This document shows positions 25,825 through 32,019 of a DNA stretch of 64,000 nucleotides, piece by piece. This DNA comes from an uncultured Roseburia sp. (lineage in GTDB: Bacteria > Bacillota > Clostridia > Lachnospirales > Lachnospiraceae), in contig CAAELX010000027.1 in assembly GCA_900756925.1 (NCBI GenBank), positions 1 to 64,000 of the forward strand, written 5' to 3'. The position numbers and the translations under genes are program-made. The notes beneath the pieces were generated by a model that worked only from the letters and a program-made list of their open reading frames with translations, did not search any database and was not told the origin of the DNA. How positions within the stretch are numbered: the stretch's first letter is position 1; each line of letters starts with the position of its first letter.

Positions 25825-27228
25825 TTAATCAATCTCCACCCACTCATATCCAAGATAGGTTGTGAATGCCTCTTTTAAAATGCTCTTCATATGTCCGACA
25901 CCTACAGAAGTATGATGCTTGAAACCACCTCTTGCAAGTTTGATCATTTTCTCCTGCATATCCGGGATCTCGCAGACACCGGCGCAGCCAAAATATGCCT
26001 CCTCGATCGGATCGTCCGTGAATTTCGCTTCGCTTGCATAAACCACGATTTTTCCATCTTTTGTCTGGCAGTTAGAAATGGTCACATCGCCTGCTTTAAC
26101 CCGTCCCTCACAGGTACCGCAGCCGGAACCAGGATCATTTTTGTCGAACATTTTGTGGCTTGTCACTTTTCCTTTTGTCGTCATAAGACTTGTCGGAACC
26201 GGTCCGCAGTGGAATAAAATGACCTTATTCTCATCGTCGCCGTAGTTGTTGTTCCAGTCTAAGACAGTGGTCGGTGTCTCGCTTGCAAGTGCCATCGCAC
26301 GCATGGTCACAGCAGAGCACATGTCAATCTCACAGGAAGCTGTGATGCCGCGGTCATTCAACTCAGACAGGAGGACACATGGACATACGCGCAGGATCTC
26401 TTCCATCTCATTCCAGCAGCGGAGTGCGATCGCATCCAGATGATAAACTTCAATATATTCATCAATGACAACGGAGATTTTTGACAGTGTCAGTTTCTTT
26501 TCTTCCGATACACCGGAGAAATCAGAGTATGCTTCCAAAGCTGCCTTCTTTGCCACTACTTTTTCATCGTCATCTGCTAATTTTCCCACCTTGAAAACCA
26601 GCTCGGACAGGTCAAAGGATTCCACATTGATGCCTGCCTTCTGAAGGGCGATCTCATCAAAACGGACCGTCTTAAACGCTGTGGTTCTGGCACCGATGCA
26701 GCCAATGTTGCAGCGCTTCATGCCGTTTACAACGCGGCAGATTGCTGCGAAATCCCTTAAGTTTTCCTGGAATTTTTCAGACAGCGGATGTACGACATGC
26801 GGTTTTAAAACGGTAAACGGCACCTGATACTGGGTGAAGACATCCGTAACGGAGAATTTTCCGCAGAACGCATCTCTTCTGTGTGCAAAATCCATTTTTC
26901 CGATCTCATCCGGGTATGCCTGCATCAGGATCGGGACTCCTGCATCCTGTAAGGCGGTGATGGCGCCATTTTCATCGGCGAAGATTGGCATGGAGAAGAT
27001 CACGCCGTCATACTGTCCTTCATGTTCTTTTAACCATTTTGCATACAGTAATCCTTCATCTCTTGTCTCAATGCCGCCGAATCTTGTCAGTTCGGCATCC
27101 ATAGCAATATAGTCATAGCCAGCGTCGGTTACTGCTTTGATCATGTCCTCTCTGGCGCCGTAGATCAATTCGCCTGGCATGAAGCCGCGGTTACAGAATG
27201 CGAGGGCAAATGTCATTTTCTTTTTCAT
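25825..27228 (-). CDS. L-fucose/L-arabinose isomerase-family protein
   Basis: 467 residues. The N-terminal domains match the FucI/AraA fold (DGVIFSMPIFADENGAITAL, RRVVNG-like helices, NIGCIGARTTAFKTVRFDE). The C-terminal domain includes FHCGPVPTSL, HKMFDKNDPGSGCGTCEGRV and a final GFKHHTSVGVGHMKSILKEA, with paired His near the C-terminus. It is shorter than true FucI (about 590) and closer to the FucI-like group of unknown sugar range. It is placed between aldolase and kinase, so it should convert an aldose to the ketose that the kinase phosphorylates (inference). Confidence 0.8.
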   Translation of the reverse strand: MKKKMTFALAFCNRGFMPGELIYGAREDMIKAVTDAGYDYIAMDAELTRFGGIETRDEGLLYAKWLKEHEGQYDGVIFSMPIFADENGAITALQDAGVPILMQAYPDEIGKMDFAHRRDAFCGKFSVTDVFTQYQVPFTVLKPHVVHPLSEKFQENLRDFAAICRVVNGMKRCNIGCIGARTTAFKTVRFDEIALQKAGINVESFDLSELVFKVGKLADDDEKVVAKKAALEAYSDFSGVSEEKKLTLSKISVVIDEYIEVYHLDAIALRCWNEMEEILRVCPCVLLSELNDRGITASCEIDMCSAVTMRAMALASETPTTVLDWNNNYGDDENKVILFHCGPVPTSLMTTKGKVTSHKMFDKNDPGSGCGTCEGRVKAGDVTISNCQTKDGKIVVYASEAKFTDDPIEEAYFGCAGVCEIPDMQEKMIKLARGGFKHHTSVGVGHMKSILKEAFTTYLGYEWVEID

Positions 27229-27259
27229 GGGTTTTTCCTTCTTTCTTAAATGTTTGGGG

Positions 27260-27494
27260 GCGAAACTCGGGGTTAGGTTATGTAGGCGGCGAAAGGTGGG
27301 CTGTGGTAGTAAAAAACACGCTCTCGCTACGTGTCGCTGGCAGCGGTACTAAGGTTGCAGCCTCACAACCTTTATTTATCTGCTGTCCTTTTATTTATGG
27401 TGAGGCTGCGACCTAAGAACCGGCCGCTCCCCAGTGTTTTTTACTACCACAGCCCACCTTTCGCCACCATCGTTAAGTTGTTTACGAGTTTCGC
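27260..27494 (+). repeat. Inverted-repeat element, copy 2 (large form)
   Basis: 235 bp between the aldolase and isomerase genes. Ends are GCGAAACTC (27260-27268) and GAGTTTCGC (27486-27494). The main stem 27285-27319 / 27434-27468 matches at 34 of 35 positions but is unrelated in sequence to the copy 1 stem. The core CAGCGGTACTAAG (27341-27353) and CTAAG (27413-27417) are as in copy 1. The inner stem 27354-27366 / 27400-27412 matches at 12 of 13. Its right third is translated as the aldolase C-terminus. Confidence 0.85.
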
Positions 27495-28377
27495 TTCTAT
27501 GGTTTTTAGTTATACTCTTTATTGGCAAAAGCTTCATGGCATGTTTTACATTCTCTTTCATAGCCTCTCTTGCAGCTGCCACAATAGAAGAATAGAAAAT
27601 TGGTTCTTCCGGTTTTAACGTCTTTAGATATTCTGCAACTGCGGTGCCGCCGGATTTATCCATATAGGTGAAGTAGTTAACTTTACGGACACCTGCTTCT
27701 ACAGCTTTGTGGTAGTCCTCCGGACTGACACCGGAACCGCCATGCATGACGACAGGGATGTTGTCTGTCAGTTTGCGTACATTTTTGACCACATTAAGAT
27801 CGAGCTTTGGCTCGGTGAGATAGATGCCATGGGTGGTGCCAAAAGAACATGCAAGGGCATCAATGCCTGTCTCTTTTACGAAGATAGCTGCCTGCTCCGG
27901 GTCTGTGTAGATCTTAGTCTCATCCTCTGCTCCGGTTCCATCCCCTGCTCCAGATTCACGTTTGCCCATGGAACCAAGTTCTGCCTCCACGGAAGCTCCG
28001 GTCTTTGCTGCCATCTCTACGGCTTTCTTTGTGTTGGAGAGGTTCTCCTCATAAGGAAGTACGGAACCGTCATACATGATGGCTGTGAAACCAAGATCTA
28101 GCGCATCCTGCAAATAGTCTAAGGTCTCACCGTGGTCGAGATGGACACAGACCGGAACAGCTGCTTTCTTTGCAGCCTCCACCATCATCGGTCCAATTGT
28201 TTTAAGTGGAATCCATGGCTCATGACACTGAGCGAACTGGATGATAACCGGAAGGTCTAATTCCTCGGCAGCTCCGATCACTGCCTGCAGGCTCTCAAGG
28301 TTTGGTGTGTTGAAAGAGCCGATGGCTATTTTTTTCTCCTCCGCGATTTTCATGACATCATTTAAAGTTGCTAACAT
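27391..28377 (-). CDS. Class II ketose-bisphosphate-type aldolase with repeat-derived tail
   Basis: 328 residues, zinc-dependent FBP/tagatose-bisphosphate aldolase fold. Seen: GSFNTPNLESLQAVI, zinc His pair in VHLDHGETLDYL, SVEAELGSMGKRESG, SFGTTHGIY (zinc His), VVMHGGSGV (phosphate and zinc). Family members end shortly after the helix at MKENVKHAMKLL (residue about 293). Here the frame continues for about 35 codons into repeat element copy 2, ending in SQPHHK. It presumably cleaves the ketose phosphate from the adjacent kinase into two three-carbon units or DHAP plus an aldehyde (inference). First gene of its unit, good ribosome-binding site. Confidence 0.9.
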   Translation of the reverse strand: MLATLNDVMKIAEEKKIAIGSFNTPNLESLQAVIGAAEELDLPVIIQFAQCHEPWIPLKTIGPMMVEAAKKAAVPVCVHLDHGETLDYLQDALDLGFTAIMYDGSVLPYEENLSNTKKAVEMAAKTGASVEAELGSMGKRESGAGDGTGAEDETKIYTDPEQAAIFVKETGIDALACSFGTTHGIYLTEPKLDLNVVKNVRKLTDNIPVVMHGGSGVSPEDYHKAVEAGVRKVNYFTYMDKSGGTAVAEYLKTLKPEEPIFYSSIVAAAREAMKENVKHAMKLLPIKSITKNHRSETRKQLNDGGERWAVVVKNTGERPVLRSQPHHK

Positions 28378-28475
28378 GCAATTACCGCCTTTCTTTTTGT
28401 ACCTGTATGTTTCTTAGGTACTGCAACGTTTGTTCATTGATTTTGTTTTTATTGTAATTTATGAAATATCTGTTT

Positions 28476-28516
28476 TATATAGAGTTTTGTTTTATTTACT
28501 TTGATTTTGTTCGCGT
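28476..28516 (-). promoter_or_regulatory. Operator/promoter motif, copy B (aldolase unit)
   Basis: Minus strand: GCGAACAAAATCAAAGTAAA, then TAAAACAAAACTC and the -10 like TATATA (28476-28481). The ACAAAA half-sites again repeat with a 20-base period. It matches copy A at most positions, so one activator probably controls both units; the adjacent PocR-AraC protein is the obvious candidate. Confidence 0.72.
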
Positions 28517-28528
28517 GTATGCTATGCT
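28501..28528 (+). promoter_or_regulatory. Predicted promoter of the PocR-AraC regulator
   Basis: -35 TTGATT (28501-28506), 16-base spacer, extended -10 TGC-TATGCT (28523-28528). The -35 lies inside operator copy B, so binding there could also control the regulator gene. Confidence 0.5.
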
Positions 28529-28610
28529 ATAGCAATGAGCAGTGCTCACAGCAGGTAAGATATACGCTTCTGATACTAGAAAAGTGTATACCTCTTCTGC
28601 TGTGAATAGG

Positions 28611-28645
28611 TTGCCAATCAGGTGCCAGTGGCACCTGATTGGCAA
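28611..28645 (+). repeat. 16-bp perfect palindrome in the regulator leader
   Basis: Arms TTGCCAATCAGGTGCC (28611-28626) and its exact complement (28630-28645) around AGT. There is no T tract, so it is not a standard terminator. It lies 78 bases before the PocR-AraC start codon. A second, imperfect palindrome (28546-28605) precedes it. Confidence 0.75.
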
Positions 28646-28722
28646 GGACCGAAGCTAAGCTTGGAGAATCACATCAACCTGTGCACTGCGGACTATACTA
28701 TACAAAAAAGAGGTATCCTGCC

Positions 28723-29562
28723 ATGATCTCAACCTTCGACCATACCAAACTCCATGCGCTGTTAGAGGATTTTTATAACCTGACAAAGATCCGTATCACG
28801 ATCTTTAATGATTCTTTCGAGGAGATCACATCCTACCCGGATGAGATAGCTCCCTTCTGTCAGCTGATCCGTTCCTGTGTGGACGGTGCAGCGCGTTGCC
28901 ATGCCTGCGACAGAAAGGCATGTGAAACGGCTGCGAGACGCCGGAGTCTTTACACGTACCGCTGCCATGCCGGGCTGACGGAGAGCATCGCACCAATTGT
29001 TATGGGAAATATTGTGATCGGCTACCTTCTGTTCGGACATGTCTTCTCCTATGATACATTCGAAGAGGGGTGGGCTGTCATCGAGCCTTTGTGCCGGAAT
29101 TATCCGGTTGATCTTATGACATTAAAAAAAGCCGCACAAAAGCAGCCATTCATTCCCGATGATTATATTACTTCCGCCTCTCATATTATGCAGGCGGTTG
29201 CCTCCTATCTTTGTATGGAGCGGATGGTCGCCTTAAAACAGCAGGAGCTTCCGGTCCAGATTGACGCCTATATTCAGGAACATTTCACGGAAGCTATTGA
29301 TGTGGTCTCCATCGCAAAGCACTTTCAGATTGGGAAAACAAAGCTTTATGAGATTGCAAAGCAGAATTATGGGATTGGAATTGCCGAACAGATCCGGAAG
29401 CTGCGCATCGGGAAAGCCAGAATGCTCTTAAAGGAGCATCCGGAACTCTCCCTTGCGCAGGTTGCCTCCGAATGCGGATTTGATGATTACAATTATTTTA
29501 TCACCGTCTTTAAACGGCTGGTTGGAATGCCTCCAAGGACGTATGCACTGTCTCAAAGTTAG
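28723..29562 (+). CDS. PocR-domain AraC-family transcriptional regulator
   Basis: 279 residues. The N-terminal PocR sensory domain has the Cys-rich segment CVDGAARCHACDRKAC, then CHAGLTESIAPIV and GYLLFGHVF. The C-terminal AraC HTH pair covers residues about 185-279 (DVVSIAKHFQIGKTKLYEIAK; LSLAQVASECGFDDYNYFITVFKR). The ATG at 28723 has GAGG 9 bases upstream; an earlier in-frame start would add 28 unrelated residues. PocR domains bind small diols or sugars (family knowledge). It is divergent from the aldolase unit and probably activates both sugar units. Confidence 0.9.
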   Translation: MISTFDHTKLHALLEDFYNLTKIRITIFNDSFEEITSYPDEIAPFCQLIRSCVDGAARCHACDRKACETAARRRSLYTYRCHAGLTESIAPIVMGNIVIGYLLFGHVFSYDTFEEGWAVIEPLCRNYPVDLMTLKKAAQKQPFIPDDYITSASHIMQAVASYLCMERMVALKQQELPVQIDAYIQEHFTEAIDVVSIAKHFQIGKTKLYEIAKQNYGIGIAEQIRKLRIGKARMLLKEHPELSLAQVASECGFDDYNYFITVFKRLVGMPPRTYALSQS

Positions 29563-29733
29563 CACAACCGGCTAAGCCTGGCAACTTTTTCGTATAACAT
29601 TTCTCCGATGGGACATTACGCAAGCTCTGAATTAGAGATCGGTCGTGTCTGCGTTAAGCTCACAAGCCCTGACTTCAAATATCTCTCCGGTGAGACGCTC
29701 ACCTTAGAGAGCAGCATGGGACTTCGCCCATAA
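29563..29733 (+). pseudogene. Open frame continuing after the PocR-AraC stop, possible gene relic
   Basis: Directly after the TAG of the regulator, the same frame stays open for 56 codons and ends at TAA (29731-29733). The stretch after an internal ATG (29608) reads like real protein, for example YASSELEIGRVCVKL and LSGETLTLESSMGLRP, but has no ribosome-binding site. I do not recognise the family. It may be the 3' end of a lost gene, or a read-through tail. The rest of the gap before the GNAT gene has only a terminator. Confidence 0.3.
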
Positions 29734-29759
29734 AAAATGTTTTAGAGCTCCTATCCACA

Positions 29760-29790
29760 AAAAATCCAGCCTGCTATAGACTGGATTTTT
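29760..29790 (-). terminator. Bidirectional terminator between GNAT and the regulator
   Basis: Perfect 10-bp arms AAAAATCCAG / CTGGATTTTT (29760-29769, 29781-29790), 11-base loop, T tracts on both strands. It is 20 bases past the GNAT stop. Confidence 0.88.
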
Positions 29791-29809
29791 TATTCTGTCT
29801 TTTTCTGTT

Positions 29810-30355
29810 CTAGTGTTTTTTTAATTCATCCCAGCGCTCTTTTGTCAGAAGATTCACATACTCTGTGCGCTCTTCCTTCAAAAGTGGCACCGGAACATGT
29901 TCCTGGACATGCTGGAAATTAAAGCCCAGTTTCTCCTGTACCCGTTTGGATTTCTGATTGCCATCATAGTAGCCGCACCAGACCGCCTTCATGCCAAGAT
30001 CTTCAAATCCGTGTCGCAGCAGTTCTTCCGCAGCTTCCGGCATATAGCCCCTGCCCCAGAAAGGCTGTCCCAGCCAGTAGCCAAGTTCACACTCGTCTTC
30101 CTGCTCTGTCATACCCGTATTTCCCTTCAGCTTTAATTCCACAGCGCCGATTGCAATGTTGTTTTCCTTTTCACAGATTGCATAGCATTCCGGCTCATTG
30201 AATACATGTTTGATGACATCTTTGCTTTCCTCGACGTTTTTATGTACAGGCCAGCCTGCGATCGGACCGACCTCCGGATCCTTTGCATATTCGAATAAGC
30301 TCTCTGCATCTGCTTCGGTCCATTTTCTCAAAATTAAGCGTTCTGTTTCTAACAT
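29810..30355 (-). CDS. GNAT acetyltransferase (RimJ/RimL type)
   Basis: 181 residues, acetyl-CoA dependent N-acetyltransferase. Seen: LETERLILRKWTEADAESLF at the start, CELGYWLGQPFWGRGYMPEA (acetyl-CoA pyrophosphate loop), GYYDGNQKSKRVQEKLGF. The ATG at 30355 is 9 bases after GGAGG; another ATG two codons upstream is too close to it. It has its own promoter and terminator. It occupies the place next to spoIVB where spo0A is usual. The substrate is unknown. Confidence 0.88.
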   Translation of the reverse strand: MLETERLILRKWTEADAESLFEYAKDPEVGPIAGWPVHKNVEESKDVIKHVFNEPECYAICEKENNIAIGAVELKLKGNTGMTEQEDECELGYWLGQPFWGRGYMPEAAEELLRHGFEDLGMKAVWCGYYDGNQKSKRVQEKLGFNFQHVQEHVPVPLLKEERTEYVNLLTKERWDELKKH

Positions 30356-30387
30356 GACCATTTTCCTCCGTTTCTGTTTATCGTTCG

Positions 30388-30416
30388 AGCTTATCATTCA
30401 AAAGATCTTATGTCAA
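30388..30416 (-). promoter_or_regulatory. Promoter of the GNAT gene
   Basis: -35 TTGACA (30411-30416), 17-base spacer, extended -10 TGA-TAAGCT (30388-30393), minus strand. Confidence 0.68.
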
Positions 30417-30438
30417 GTTTATTCTTCCACTATAAAAA

Positions 30439-30471
30439 TAAGAGGACAGCTCGGGCTTCTCCATCCTCTTA
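30439..30471 (-). terminator. Terminator after spoIVB
   Basis: Minus-strand arms TAAGAGGA / TCCTCTTA (30464-30471, 30439-30446), 17-base loop, then TTTTTATAG. It lies 20 bases past the spoIVB stop. Confidence 0.82.
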
Positions 30472-30490
30472 CTTCCATACAATTCCATTC

Positions 30491-31765
30491 TCATTCCTCT
30501 AACATCTTCTCAATAAAGATTCCATACCCCCTCGTTGGGTCATTGACAAACACATGTGTCACCGCCCCGATGATCTTTCCATCCTGCAGGATTGGGCTGC
30601 CGCTCATCCCCTGCACAATTCCACCTGTGCGTGCAAGCAGATTTTCATCCGTCACGCGGAGCATGATACCCTTATTGGCTTCCCGTCCACTGTAATCGAG
30701 GTCTTCGATCTCTACCTCATACTGCTTCGCCTCCCCGCTTACACAGGACAAAATGTACGCCGATCCCTTCCGGATATCCTGCTTGTAGCACACCGGATAG
30801 TATTCTCCTGCGGGAAGCTTCGCCAGATTGCCGTCTAACGTTCCATAGATTCCAATATCTGTATTCTTCCAAACCGTTCCGAGACAGTTGGACTTCTGAT
30901 AGCTGATCATGCCGGAAAGTTCGCCGGGATTTCCTTTCTCGCCACGCCGGATTCCGATGATGTCTGCCGCATAAATCCATCCCCGCTCTGTTTCAAGACG
31001 CTTTCCGACTTCACTGTCACTAACTGCATGCCCTAATGCCCCGAACTTTCCGTTCGTATCATAGTATGTCATCGTTCCGATCCCCGCTAAGTCATCGCGC
31101 ACCCAGGCACCTAACAGGTACCTCCCATTTTCCCCCTGTACCGGCTGCACAGACACCTCAATCGTCTCTCCGTTCCGCTCCACCCCAAGTACTTCTTTCT
31201 GTCCGCCACTTTCCTGCACGGCTTCCTGCAATTCTTCTTTTTCTTTCACCGGCGTTCCATCGACGCTCACAATATAATCCCCTTGGAAAAGAATATTTTC
31301 TGCCGGACTTACCTGCTCTCCATTCTCCGTGGAGATCTCACCGGTTCCGATCACAAGGATTCCTTTTGTCTGCACGTAGATGCCGATCGGAGATCCATTT
31401 GCATAGACTGCATCGCCCTCTACCAGAAAAACCTGTACCGTCTTCACTGGAAAAATGCCAAATAGGCGGCATACCACTTCGTAGGCAGCCTTTCTCCCAC
31501 CTATGCTTTCTGTCCTGTTTTCTGCCGTCTGGACGGCATGTGCCTTCAACACAACCGTCACTGGGACATCAAAATCATAGGAAACCGGCTCACCCTCCTT
31601 CACATAAATCTGATCTGGAATCCGTTTCTCGAATGTATACACGGAAAACAGAAACAGCAGGCAAAAGCCCGTATATGCTAGACCGCGGAAAAACAGATAG
31701 ACTCTGCTTTTTCCCCGATATTCTTTTTTCTTCTTTTTTATCCACTTTTTCCCGCCATCTGACAT
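30491..31765 (-). CDS. spoIVB: SpoIVB stage IV sporulation signalling protease
   Basis: 424 residues, S55 serine peptidase made in the forespore and exported to trigger pro-sigma-K processing. A basic N-terminus and one transmembrane segment near residues 25-45 (VYLFFRGLAYTGFCLLFLFS) are followed by a PDZ domain (GDYIVSVDGTPVKEKEEL). The catalytic His is in GALGHAVSD, the Ser in VQGMSGSPILQDGK, with a conserved Asp in GIIAA-like GWIYAADIIG. It is the strongest evidence that the organism makes endospores. It follows recN as in other Clostridia, but spo0A is not next. Confidence 0.96.
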   Translation of the reverse strand: MSDGGKKWIKKKKKEYRGKSRVYLFFRGLAYTGFCLLFLFSVYTFEKRIPDQIYVKEGEPVSYDFDVPVTVVLKAHAVQTAENRTESIGGRKAAYEVVCRLFGIFPVKTVQVFLVEGDAVYANGSPIGIYVQTKGILVIGTGEISTENGEQVSPAENILFQGDYIVSVDGTPVKEKEELQEAVQESGGQKEVLGVERNGETIEVSVQPVQGENGRYLLGAWVRDDLAGIGTMTYYDTNGKFGALGHAVSDSEVGKRLETERGWIYAADIIGIRRGEKGNPGELSGMISYQKSNCLGTVWKNTDIGIYGTLDGNLAKLPAGEYYPVCYKQDIRKGSAYILSCVSGEAKQYEVEIEDLDYSGREANKGIMLRVTDENLLARTGGIVQGMSGSPILQDGKIIGAVTHVFVNDPTRGYGIFIEKMLEE

Positions 31766-31804
31766 TTTCTTCTATCCTTTCATTTTCATATCAAATTGAC
31801 ACTT

Positions 31805-31911
31805 CCGAAACTCATGAAAATGTATATCGGATTGTGCCCAATGACCAAGAGCGTGTCTTCGTTGCTCTTGGTTACTGGTCACAATCCTCATAGCCTGAAT
31901 CAGAGTTTCGC
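31805..31911 (-). repeat. Inverted-repeat element, copy 3 (short form)
   Basis: 107 bp with ends CCGAAACTC (31805-31813) and GAGTTTCGC (31903-31911). The main stem 31829-31852 / 31864-31887 matches at 21 of 24 around an 11-base loop. Read on the minus strand, its end GCGAAACTCTGATTC-AGGCTATGAGGATTG repeats the left end of copy 1 (same spacing to AGGCTATGAGGATTG), so it is in the opposite orientation. It lacks the CTAAG core. It fills most of the spoIVB upstream region. Confidence 0.8.
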
Positions 31912-31928
31912 ATACACGTACTAACAAA

Positions 31929-31961
31929 AAAAGAAGTCCACCTAAACGATGTACTTCTTTT
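31929..31961 (-). terminator. Terminator after recN
   Basis: Arms AAAAGAAGT / ACTTCTTTT (31929-31937, 31953-31961), 15-base loop, T-run on the minus strand, 58 bases past the recN stop. It separates recN from spoIVB. Confidence 0.8.
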
Positions 31962-32019
31962 AGTATGCTTTCCTTTTCTCTTTTCACTCTGTCTTTTCCG
32001 TGTCAGATATTGGGATTTT

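Larger units (their letters stand above)
28378..28722. other. 345-bp divergent regulatory region aldolase / PocR-AraC
   Basis: Holds the aldolase operator motif (28476-28516), the overlapping PocR-AraC promoter (28501-28528), an imperfect 60-bp palindrome (28546-28605, 9-bp ends TCACAGCAG) and a 16-bp perfect hairpin (28611-28645). I see no gene here. Confidence 0.7.

Noticed and set aside
31772..31987. 71-codon minus-strand frame over the spoIVB upstream region
   Set aside because: It runs through the recN terminator and repeat copy 3 and has no ribosome-binding site; any relatives would simply reflect the repeat.
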